Translations under genes and position numbers: made by a program
The notes under the pieces: model-generated
Seen by the model: only the letters and a program-made list of their open reading frames with translations
The model's database searches: none
What the model was told of the DNA's origin: nothing
From: an uncultured Aquimarina sp.
Lineage (GTDB): Bacteria; Bacteroidota; Bacteroidia; Flavobacteriales; Flavobacteriaceae
Length of the DNA stretch: 64,000 bases
NCBI GenBank assembly: GCA_947498815.1
Contig: CANMLU010000003.1
Span: 248,001 to 312,000 of the forward strand
Direction: 5' to 3'
Shown: positions 36,594 to 43,350 of the stretch, in pieces
How positions within the stretch are numbered: position 1 is the first letter of the stretch
Layout: every line of letters begins with the position of its first letter

Positions 36594-36646
36594 ACTGAAG
36601 GCGGGACTTGAACCCGCACGGCCTTACAGGCCATTGGATTTTAAGT
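36594..36646 (-). other. 3' half of tRNA-Leu(UAA): attachment site
   Basis: Minus strand: anticodon loop CTTAAAA (anticodon TAA), 3' anticodon stem TCCAA, a variable arm with GGCC/GGCC, a T arm GCGGG-TTCAAGT-CCCGC, the 3' acceptor strand CTTCAGT and discriminator A. The 5' half (acceptor, D arm, 5' anticodon stem) is missing: sequence before the anticodon loop does not pair. This is what remains at the distal end when an element integrates into a tRNA gene. An intact tRNA-Leu is expected beyond the right edge. Confidence 0.85.
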
Positions 36647-36830
36647 TCTATGATATTTAAACTTTAAATGATACTAATAAACACTAAACCCTTACTAAAC
36701 ATAGATTAAAAGGCACTTCAAGTGTTATCAATGTTTATAAAAATCATTTAAAAACACCCCAAATGTTTTACCTATGTTTTACCCAGGTTCTATCTAAATT
36801 ATTTATCTTAGCCCAAAATGAGATACAAAA

Positions 36831-38048
36831 ATGGCTTCAGTTAAAACAGTTTTGCACCCAAAACAAGAGAAAGAAAATAAAATTTATCGTCTAGCCATAA
36901 GAGTTACCGTCAATAGAAAAACGAGTTATTTGTATTTAGGGCACAATATAAAGCTCAAAGATTGGAATGATCAAAAAGACAAAGTAAAAAACTCACATAT
37001 AAAATATGCGCAGCTCAATAGATTGATCAGGAAAAAATATGATCAAGTCGAAGATTTAATTTTTGAATTTGAGTCGAATCAAAAGGTCTTTACAGCAAAA
37101 CAAATTACTTCGTTTATTAAAAACAAAAATCAAAACAAAACCTTTTTTGAGTTATCTGATGAATACTTAAAAAATCTAGAAAAAACGGGAAAGCTTAAAA
37201 GAGCAAAATCTGACAAAAGCCGACTCAATCGCGTTATGGAGTTTTACAAAAGTAACAGCCTAACATTTAATGAGATTGACATTTCTTTCTTAAAAAAACT
37301 AAAGGTTTATCTAATTTCTTATCATGGAGTTTCAGAAAGAACAGTTATGAACGTTTTTGTCTTGATTCGCACGCTCTATAATATTGCTATAAAAGAAGGA
37401 ATTATTAAGCCCGAAAGTTATCCTTTTGGCAAAGGTAAAATACAAATAAAATTTCCTGAAACTATAAAAATAGGCTTAGAAGATCATGAAATCAAAGCGA
37501 TAGAGGAGCTAAATTTAAAAGAAGGAACCTCTATTTATCATACTAGAAATGTATTTTTGTTTTCCTTTTATCTTGCAGGAATTAGGATTTCTGATGTATT
37601 AGAAATGAGATGGAGTTCAATTAGAGACGGAAGAATTATTTATCAAATGGGAAAAAACAATAAAGTTGACTCCTTAAAATTGCCAGAAAAAATCATTTCC
37701 ATTTTGCATGATTATGAAAATGAAAAAAAATCATTTAATGATTACATTTTCCCTGAATTAAAAAAAGCCAATCAAAAAGACCCCGAAGACATTTATAGAA
37801 AAACCAATACTGCTGTTTCAAAATTCAATAAGCATCTGAAAAAAATTGCAGAACTAGCAGAAATAGACAAAAAAATAACAACCCACATTGCTCGTCACTC
37901 ATTTGGAAATATTGCAGGTGATAAAATATCTCCACACATGTTACAAAAATTATATCGTCACTCCCATTTATCTACCACTATTGGGTATCAAGGAAATTTT
38001 ATTCATAAAGATGCAGATGAAGCTTTGGATAATGTCTTAAAATTTTAG
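36831..38048 (+). CDS. Tyrosine recombinase (integrase) of the element
   Basis: 405 residues with the Bacteroidota layout: an N-terminal Arm-DNA-binding domain (YRLAIRVTVNRKTSYLYLGHNI), a SAM-like core-binding domain (about 103-205) and the catalytic domain. The catalytic residues are visible: Arg252 in LAGIRISDVLEMRW, His352 and Arg355 in THIARHSFGN, His377 in YRHSHL and the nucleophile Tyr386 in STTIGYQ. It begins about 185 bases from the tRNA fragment, the usual place for the integrase of a tRNA-targeting element. It is expected to catalyse integration and excision at the tRNA-Leu site. Confidence 0.93.
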   Translation: MASVKTVLHPKQEKENKIYRLAIRVTVNRKTSYLYLGHNIKLKDWNDQKDKVKNSHIKYAQLNRLIRKKYDQVEDLIFEFESNQKVFTAKQITSFIKNKNQNKTFFELSDEYLKNLEKTGKLKRAKSDKSRLNRVMEFYKSNSLTFNEIDISFLKKLKVYLISYHGVSERTVMNVFVLIRTLYNIAIKEGIIKPESYPFGKGKIQIKFPETIKIGLEDHEIKAIEELNLKEGTSIYHTRNVFLFSFYLAGIRISDVLEMRWSSIRDGRIIYQMGKNNKVDSLKLPEKIISILHDYENEKKSFNDYIFPELKKANQKDPEDIYRKTNTAVSKFNKHLKKIAELAEIDKKITTHIARHSFGNIAGDKISPHMLQKLYRHSHLSTTIGYQGNFIHKDADEALDNVLKF

Positions 38049-38057
38049 AATGGATTC

Positions 38058-38082
38058 AACCTTTGTTTAGGTTTTCTTTTTT
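38058..38082 (+). terminator. Probable integrase terminator
   Basis: AACCT pairs with AGGTT around a short loop, followed by a T-rich tract, 10 bases after the stop codon. The stem is short. Confidence 0.5.
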
Positions 38083-38089
38083 AATTAAA

Positions 38090-38193
38090 ATGCTTTATAA
38101 ATAACTATACAGACATTAAGATTTAAGCACCACCATTGGATATCAATCCAATTTTGATCATACACAATACGGATAGGACTTTAAATAATATAA
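38090..38193 (+). pseudogene. Decayed C-terminus of a second tyrosine recombinase
   Basis: In one frame the codons read MLYK-stop-LYRH-stop-DLSTTIGYQSNFDH, which lines up with MLQKLYRHSHLSTTIGYQGNFIH of the intact integrase just upstream, including the catalytic tyrosine. After a one-base shift the sequence continues as DRTLNNIM against DEALDNVL. Two in-frame stops and a shift show it is a relic. Its differences from the upstream gene suggest a distinct recombinase rather than a recent tandem copy. Confidence 0.72.
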
Positions 38194-38256
38194 TGTATTG
38201 GATTTATAGAACTACCTAACTAAGCTAGTGCGATAATAGTTTTATCAAAACCATTT

Positions 38257-38835
38257 TTAATTATTTCGATGCGCCAACCATTGAAGCACGCGATAATAGG
38301 ATGTCTTGGAGAAACCAAAATTCTTGCAAACTTCATCCATAGTAATATTAGGATTTTCTTGGGCGTATTTTTTGATTTCGAAGGTCTTTTGTATGGATTC
38401 ATCTTTTGGTTTACCTGGCCTACCGGTTTTATCTTTCTTTTTACGATAAGCACTTCTTTGAAGTCCCTTTAGATCAAAAACAACATCTTCACCTTCCAAC
38501 AGTTCCATTCCTTTTTTCGTTTTCAGAACCCTACAGGTCATTGACGTAATTATATTCTTATCAAACTCTTGAATATAATTAAATACAAAAATTGAGATGT
38601 CGAATTTCTTATAGTCCTGAACCATTACTTTACTCCCTATTAATTCTCGAAGGATTATTCGTTCTTTATGAATAAAATTATCAGCTTCCGTTGCAGAAAT
38701 TTTTGGAGTTAATTGCTTTCTATGTTTAAGGCTGTCTTCCCAGTTTCTTTTGGCAAGATATTGAACAAGCACATCTTTTTCATTCTTTAGGGCGAGACGC
38801 AATTCGAACTTATATTTATTTTTGAGATTCTTCAT
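38257..38835 (-). CDS. Hypothetical protein with C-terminal resolvase-type HTH
   Basis: 192 residues. The last about 50 (KTFEIKKYAQENPNITMDEVCKNFGFSKTSYYRVLQ region) form a helix-turn-helix like the HTH_7 domain at the end of resolvases, preceded by a basic linker with KKKDKTGRPGKPKDES. The first about 130 residues are charged and alpha/beta in pattern, with no resolvase catalytic serine visible. It may be a DNA-binding regulator of the element. It lies downstream of the small-gene array on the same strand, with a gap of 125 bases. Confidence 0.65.
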   Translation of the reverse strand: MKNLKNKYKFELRLALKNEKDVLVQYLAKRNWEDSLKHRKQLTPKISATEADNFIHKERIILRELIGSKVMVQDYKKFDISIFVFNYIQEFDKNIITSMTCRVLKTKKGMELLEGEDVVFDLKGLQRSAYRKKKDKTGRPGKPKDESIQKTFEIKKYAQENPNITMDEVCKNFGFSKTSYYRVLQWLAHRNN

Positions 38836-38940
38836 TATTGGTTTGCGTAAGTTTAATGATGATAAATATCTTAATAATAAGTGCGGGGTGCAAATTTCTA
38901 ACGAATCTTGAATTACGGATAAATTTCGATTATATAAATA

Positions 38941-38958
38941 ATCGGTTATTTAGACTTT
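38941..38958 (-). repeat. 18-bp array motif, degraded copy 5
   Basis: AAAGTCTAAATAACCGAT on the minus strand, 14 of 18 identical to AAAGTTCAATAAACCGAT, two bases after the stop codon of the HEPN-like gene. Confidence 0.55.
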
Positions 38959-38960
38959 AT

Positions 38961-39479
38961 TTATTCTGTTGTCGTTGATAATTCATAAATTAATAACCCT
39001 AGTTGTTTACTTGTATCATCTATTTCATTTGCAAATTCATACATCAATTCTGTTGTTAAATCTTCATATTGAGTTCTAAATCCTCGTTTGCCTTTTGCAG
39101 TACTTTTTTGTCTTACAATTTTATTATTTTCGGTTCCATAATTTGAATGAATTATTGCATTCCTTCTTTGTTCCAAATCAAATAATTTCTTTGATATTTC
39201 TAAAAACCTCTCTATTTTGATTGGGTCTTGTTCAACTTCCTTATAAATAGCAATTGATATATGTACTAGTTGCTTAAATGATAATTCTGATGTAATTATT
39301 TGATTTATTACAGGAGGGAATGCTCTAATATGTGTGCCACAAAAGAGAGATAAGTATAACTCTAAATTAGCAAAATTAATAGTTATTTTCCCAACAGCCT
39401 GTAAAAATTCTGGTTCAAAAGTATTACTGTCAAAAAGAATACCTTCTGTTTTATATTCTTCTTTAGGTTCTTTACCCAT
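38961..39479 (-). CDS. HEPN-like protein with RNxxxH motif
   Basis: 172 residues, mostly helical. The segment DLEQRRNAIIHSNYG carries Arg106-x4-His111, the Rx4-6H motif of HEPN-superfamily RNases, followed by the usual small residue and Tyr. An earlier FANLELYLSLFCG helix fits the partner helix of the fold. HEPN proteins act in toxin-antitoxin and abortive infection systems. A cognate nucleotidyltransferase is not visible next to it. It is one of five small genes in an array, each followed by the same 18-bp motif. Role in defence is inferred. Confidence 0.6.
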   Translation of the reverse strand: MGKEPKEEYKTEGILFDSNTFEPEFLQAVGKITINFANLELYLSLFCGTHIRAFPPVINQIITSELSFKQLVHISIAIYKEVEQDPIKIERFLEISKKLFDLEQRRNAIIHSNYGTENNKIVRQKSTAKGKRGFRTQYEDLTTELMYEFANEIDDTSKQLGLLIYELSTTTE

Positions 39480-39485
39480 ATGATT

Positions 39486-39503
39486 ATCGTTTTATTGAAC
39501 TTT
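39486..39503 (-). repeat. 18-bp array motif, copy 4
   Basis: AAAGTTCAATAAAACGAT, 17 of 18 identical to the consensus. Its first A is the last base of the stop codon of the gene upstream, and the next start codon follows 4 bases after its end. Confidence 0.75.
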
Positions 39504-39784
39504 TATTTAAATTCCACGTAGAATCCTAACTCTCCATTAACTTCATTAGATTGATCTCCTATCTTTTGTTTTACAAACTCAGATAAATTTTCAACTTGTA
39601 AAACGTCCTTAAGTATGGATTCGAATTCATTGGCATCATTAACGTAAATACTATTTTCTACTTCATCACTTCGAAATAAAAATTTAAATTCATGTATAGC
39701 TTTTTTTTGCGATAATACTTTGGTATTTCTGTAACTACAAAGGTCTTTTAAAATAGATAAAACTTCAATTAATTTATTGTTCAT
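39503..39784 (-). CDS. Small hypothetical protein of the array
   Basis: 93 residues from MNNKLIEVLSIL; a farther upstream ATG would add residues that look like a leader (FLILNIRH). Charged, alpha/beta pattern (EFKFLFRSDEVENSIYVNDANEF), no family recognised. It may be a bacterial small-binding or immunity-like protein, but nothing in the sequence shows this. It lies between two copies of the 18-bp motif; the motif starts within its stop codon. Confidence 0.55.
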   Translation of the reverse strand: MNNKLIEVLSILKDLCSYRNTKVLSQKKAIHEFKFLFRSDEVENSIYVNDANEFESILKDVLQVENLSEFVKQKIGDQSNEVNGELGFYVEFK

Positions 39785-39894
39785 GTGTCTTATATTTAAT
39801 ATTAGGAACAAAATTAAATCAATAATATCACACTTGAAATTGTATTAAAAAAATCCGTGAAAGACCATTTTTAACGATTAACAACGTACTTCCT

Positions 39895-39912
39895 GTCGGT
39901 TTAATGAACTTC
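39895..39912 (-). repeat. 18-bp array motif, copy 3
   Basis: GAAGTTCATTAAACCGAC, 15 of 18 identical to the consensus; it begins in the TGA stop codon of the 93-residue protein gene. Confidence 0.65.
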
Positions 39913-40192
39913 ATTTATCTAACATATTTCTATTATAATCATTTATCCATGTTATAATTTCTCCTCGTAAATAATAATAACCCTCAGGATATACCTGAAA
40001 ATCGAAATGCTCTAAATTTCTGGTTTCAGGACCTTGCTGTACAATTTCTACCTTTCGACCACTTATTGTGCCACTCCAAACTACGGGGTAATCAATCGTA
40101 TATGGATTAAATCCTTTATCTGGATTTAAATACACCCTACCCCTTCCGGTTGGATGTGTATGGTCATCAAAAGTTTCACGTATTTCCCACAT
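39911..40192 (-). CDS. Small hypothetical protein of the array
   Basis: 93 residues, rich in Tyr, Pro and Gly (GRGRVYLNPDKGFNPYTIDYPVVW, EGYYYLRGEIITWIND), with a beta-strand pattern. Start MWEIRETFDDHTHPTG. No family recognised. It follows the 76-residue protein gene by 12 bases and its stop codon lies inside a copy of the 18-bp motif. Confidence 0.55.
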   Translation of the reverse strand: MWEIRETFDDHTHPTGRGRVYLNPDKGFNPYTIDYPVVWSGTISGRKVEIVQQGPETRNLEHFDFQVYPEGYYYLRGEIITWINDYNRNMLDK

Positions 40193-40198
40193 ATAATT

Positions 40199-40216
40199 AT
40201 CGGTTTATTGAACTTT
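40199..40216 (-). repeat. 18-bp array motif, copy 2
   Basis: AAAGTTCAATAAACCGAT, identical to copy 1. It encodes the last three codons and the stop of the 76-residue protein (Lys-Val-Gln-stop), and the next start codon lies 6 bases after it. Confidence 0.8.
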
Positions 40217-40435
40217 CATTTTTCTCCAAACATTTAGATCTGCAACATAGTGAAATTCATCCCCATCACACATAAAGTTACATCTCCTATTCAGTATTAT
40301 GTCCTTAGTTGATTCATTTTTGTCTTTATGCTCTTCAATGAGTTTTTCATCTTCTTCTGATAGGACAGGATAAACATCCAGACAATTTAGTATCAACGCA
40401 CTAATTTCTTGTATATTAAAATCATTCTTCTTCAT
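40205..40435 (-). CDS. Small hypothetical protein of the array
   Basis: 76 residues, acidic (DVYPVLSEEDEKLIEEHKDKNES) with two cysteines close together (NRRCNFMCDGDEFHYV). No family recognised. Its start codon is formed by the last two bases of the motif copy upstream, and its last codons are written inside the next copy, so both ends of the gene touch the repeat. Confidence 0.55.
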   Translation of the reverse strand: MKKNDFNIQEISALILNCLDVYPVLSEEDEKLIEEHKDKNESTKDIILNRRCNFMCDGDEFHYVADLNVWRKMKVQ

Positions 40436-40451
40436 CGGTTTATTGAACTTT
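40434..40451 (-). repeat. 18-bp array motif, copy 1
   Basis: AAAGTTCAATAAACCGAT; its first A ends the stop codon of the HTH protein gene and its final AT begins the ATG of the next gene. Confidence 0.8.
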
Positions 40452-40666
40452 TAGATTAAATTTTTCTTAGTCAAAGTATATATAAGAGCAGCCAGCGTTT
40501 TACATTTGAACCTCTTTTTAAGTGAATGAATACGTATTTCTACAGACCTTTCACTGTAAGGGACTACATTATTCTCTTTGAGATAAATGGCTATTTCGGA
40601 TTGTAAAAATCCTATTTTGAGCTTATCTAATATTATTTTTTCAAATTCGGTCAAATTCTCGTTCAT
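40451..40666 (-). CDS. Small LuxR-type HTH protein
   Basis: 71 residues, almost entirely a GerE/LuxR-like DNA-binding domain: TEFEKIILDKLKIGFLQSEIAIYL, then SERSVEIRIHSLKKRFKCKTLAALIYTLTK, with the recognition helix around RSVEIRIHSLKKRF. It is the first gene of the motif-linked array and could regulate the array or the element. A weaker match to the motif (13 of 18) lies 69 bases before its start. Confidence 0.65.
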   Translation of the reverse strand: MNENLTEFEKIILDKLKIGFLQSEIAIYLKENNVVPYSERSVEIRIHSLKKRFKCKTLAALIYTLTKKNLI

Positions 40667-40816
40667 TTATGAGTTGAATTTTAGACCTCAATATCGATAT
40701 TTATTAGCGATGTTTTTTACGGTTTTCCGCAATGAACGGTTTATTTATACTTATTAACTAAAACCAATACTTGTAATTTTTACCTATCCATAACGCAATA
40801 ATCATTATCACTATAC

Positions 40817-40957
40817 TTAAGAGTCCAAACCATATAATAAATCTTCTCTGTCCACGAAGAAACGTACTATCAATCCAATTAATAGAACATTAACCAGTAT
40901 AGTTATAGTAGAACAGCCTCTTTTATTATTCTTTTTGGTCGTAGTATTTATATGCAT
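40817..40957 (-). CDS. Possible small membrane protein
   Basis: 46 codons from an ATG 19 bases after the ATPase stop codon: a basic start (TTTKKNNKRGC) then a hydrophobic helix (TITILVNVLLIGLIVRFF). A second hydrophobic segment (IIWFGLLSIVIMIIALWIG, ending KNYKYWF) follows in another frame, so a two-helix gene broken by a frameshift is possible. It is too short for firm support. Confidence 0.35.
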   Translation of the reverse strand: MHINTTTKKNNKRGCSTITILVNVLLIGLIVRFFVDREDLLYGLDS

Positions 40958-40976
40958 ATCCTTGAAAGATTGATTC

Positions 40977-42179
40977 TTAAACTATCTCTGCAGTACCCAT
41001 AACTTCTTGACTAAAAATATTGTATTTGATTCCTGTAATCCCGTAGCGATTTTTGGATGTAACCGCATAGTTATTTCTGAAGGAATCATCAGCCTTCACA
41101 ACCTCTATATTAATTCCTGCATCAAATAAGGGTGCCGTTCCTCCTCTAATGGTTTTTTGAGTAGTACGTTGAAAAATCACAACAAATATGGTATCAGGAT
41201 TCTCTTTTCGAAGCTTATCAAAATCTTGTGAGGGTAATCCTGTCTTGTTCCAACTATCTATAATGATCACGTCAAAACTTTTGGTAGCATCCTGAATACT
41301 TTTATATCCTTCTGGTAACCTGTCAGCGATAAAAATCTTATGTTGGTTTTTGGGTTGGAGATATTCTTTTTTCATTCTGGTAATCAGATCGGATTTACTT
41401 CCAATCTCTAAAGAGAAAATAGCGATTTTGTTTCCAATATCGGCAAAGGCATCCGCTAATTGATATGTAAACCTCGTCTTTCCTCCGCCCTGATCTCCAT
41501 CAATAGTAATAGCCAGTTCAAAACGTTCAATATCTCCCAACAAAACGCCTAAATCTCCTTTAAGATTAAATGTGTTCGCGTTCTTTACATGAATATCTTC
41601 ATTCATTGCGGAAAAAAGACCTGAAGTTTGTTTAGATTTTATATGGAGTGAATTGTCAATAGTTCCTAACTCTTGATTGTTGGATACACTGGTCAAGTTG
41701 GAATTTATGATTTTTCGAAGTTCACTTAACCACTTTTTCCTGATGACAATTCGTATTTCCTCATCGAAAGGCTGGTCATTATACAAACTGATCAACTTCT
41801 TTTGGATTTGATTAATCTGATCAGCTACCGGAGAACTTTTGATAATTTGTTTTTTTGAAATGGCACTATGAAGATCATAAATATAGGTTTTCAATCGCTC
41901 TTTGGACTGTATGGTTTTATGCATCTCCAAAAAGCGTTTCATAAAATTAAATTCTAAATCAGATATTTGATTTAACGGATTGCTCCCTATAGATAAATAT
42001 ACATTCAGACGATCTAAATACATATCTATAGTCTCTTGAATAGTAGGTTCCCGATCATAGAATTCTTTCGCTTCCATAAAAAATTGATGCCCGGTTTGTA
42101 GCAACTCTGGAAGAGTATTAATCTGTATTTGGCTCATTCTATTTTCATAGTTCACAAAAGAAATAAACTGTTTTTCCAT
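40977..42179 (-). CDS. RecA-like P-loop ATPase of the element
   Basis: 400 residues. The N-terminal about 200 are helical. The C-terminal domain is RecA/DnaB-like: Walker A GDQGGGKT (228-235), Walker B VIIIDSWNKTG (Asp308), and an IFVVIFQRTTQKTIRGGTA stretch near 330-350 that fits the sensor strand. This could be a single-domain helicase-like or recombination ATPase acting on element DNA. It shares the strand of the phage-like operon but is separated from it by the restriction operon. A Dam-like gene lies 73 bases upstream on the same strand. Confidence 0.72.
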   Translation of the reverse strand: MEKQFISFVNYENRMSQIQINTLPELLQTGHQFFMEAKEFYDREPTIQETIDMYLDRLNVYLSIGSNPLNQISDLEFNFMKRFLEMHKTIQSKERLKTYIYDLHSAISKKQIIKSSPVADQINQIQKKLISLYNDQPFDEEIRIVIRKKWLSELRKIINSNLTSVSNNQELGTIDNSLHIKSKQTSGLFSAMNEDIHVKNANTFNLKGDLGVLLGDIERFELAITIDGDQGGGKTRFTYQLADAFADIGNKIAIFSLEIGSKSDLITRMKKEYLQPKNQHKIFIADRLPEGYKSIQDATKSFDVIIIDSWNKTGLPSQDFDKLRKENPDTIFVVIFQRTTQKTIRGGTAPLFDAGINIEVVKADDSFRNNYAVTSKNRYGITGIKYNIFSQEVMGTAEIV

Positions 42180-42252
42180 ATAACAATGATACCGGCTCTG
42201 GCTTTTTAAGTTTCGGCTTGATTCGAGTTGCTTCTGGTTGAGTTGGGGTTAT

Positions 42253-43161
42253 TTATTTTTTAGTAAACCTCAATTGTAACCGTAGTGCTTTAGATTTCAT
42301 TTTTAAGATTGCCACACTAGGTGCTCCGGAAAGTGGTTTATTTTTTTCATGAATATTATAGTTCGCGGTCAATACCTCTGTTTTCTTTTTGTTGCGTGTT
42401 CCTTTGGTAACGGTTACCGTTTGTTCGATAGCATGCTGTGTCCATTTATGCTTCTTTCTATATCGCTCTAAAATATCCGATGGGTAACTACTTAACAGAA
42501 ATTTCCCCTTAATGGCACCTAGAAGTTTAAGTAAATCTTCGAAATCCTTTTGAGTATATCCTTTATAATGCCCCATATCCGAATTAAAATATGGAGGATC
42601 AATATAAAAGAAGCTTTCCTTAGTATCCCTGCTTTTGATTACAGTAAGCGCATCATTACACTCAATATCGACTAAATCCAGGCGCTCACAAATCTCCTTT
42701 GTAAAATTGTTCTTCTTGTTGAATAATGTTTTAGAGACTCCGTTAGATTTTCTCTCGTAAGCATATCCTCCAAAAATACGAGAAGAGAAACTCATATTGG
42801 TTTGCACCCAAAATGCCCAAGCACGTTTTATAGGATCTTTTTCAATATCATCCTGCAATAAGGCTTTTGCTTGAGTATGTAACTTTCTGCTATGAGGTGT
42901 GGCTAGGATCTGCTTTTGTAATTTTGAGAATTGTAGCTTACACACTCGATAGAAATTCACCACTTTTCCATCAAGATCATTGATTACTTCTACAGGGCTT
43001 GGTTCTTTGGAAAAGAAAACGGCTGCACCGCCCACAAAAGGTTCGCAATATAAATTATGTTCAGGAATTAAGGAAAGGATGCGTTTGGTTAATTTTTGCT
43101 TTCCTCCATAATAACTGATTGGAGTTTTTCCTAAACAATCAATTGGTGAAGTTATAGTCAT
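42253..43161 (-). CDS. Dam-like (D12 class) DNA adenine methyltransferase
   Basis: 302 residues. N6-adenine methyltransferase of the alpha group: ISYYGGKQKLTKRIL with the SAM-binding start, YCEPFVGGAAVFF (motif I, 39-51), and the catalytic DPPY at 188-191 in FFYIDPPYFNSDMGHY. Phage-borne Dam proteins often protect element DNA or tune its expression. No partner restriction gene is adjacent on this strand; the type I system next to it has its own methylase. Target sequence cannot be read from the protein. Confidence 0.88.
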   Translation of the reverse strand: MTITSPIDCLGKTPISYYGGKQKLTKRILSLIPEHNLYCEPFVGGAAVFFSKEPSPVEVINDLDGKVVNFYRVCKLQFSKLQKQILATPHSRKLHTQAKALLQDDIEKDPIKRAWAFWVQTNMSFSSRIFGGYAYERKSNGVSKTLFNKKNNFTKEICERLDLVDIECNDALTVIKSRDTKESFFYIDPPYFNSDMGHYKGYTQKDFEDLLKLLGAIKGKFLLSSYPSDILERYRKKHKWTQHAIEQTVTVTKGTRNKKKTEVLTANYNIHEKNKPLSGAPSVAILKMKSKALRLQLRFTKK

Positions 43162-43350
43162 GGGTTCATTTAAATTTCATGAAATTTTGGTAATAATATG
43201 TGAGAATTTAAAATTGATTTCGGGTTAGATTATGATAGGGAGCAATTAGTAAAATAATGTAATTTTTATTGATTCCTTTTTTGATATAAAAAGTATGAGT
43301 TTTGTTAGGGGAATTACTATTTTTAGATCTTTAAAAATCTAAAATACTAG

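Noticed and set aside
36594-36646. Functional tRNA gene
   Set aside because: The 5' acceptor strand, D arm and 5' anticodon stem are missing; it cannot fold into a full tRNA.
38941-40451. CRISPR array interpretation of the 18-bp repeats
   Set aside because: Units are 235-545 bases and each holds a coding frame; there are no uniform short spacers and no cas genes.
40977-42179. Full DnaB replicative helicase
   Set aside because: The ATPase core is present, but the length and N-terminal part do not match DnaB, so only a RecA-like ATPase is claimed.
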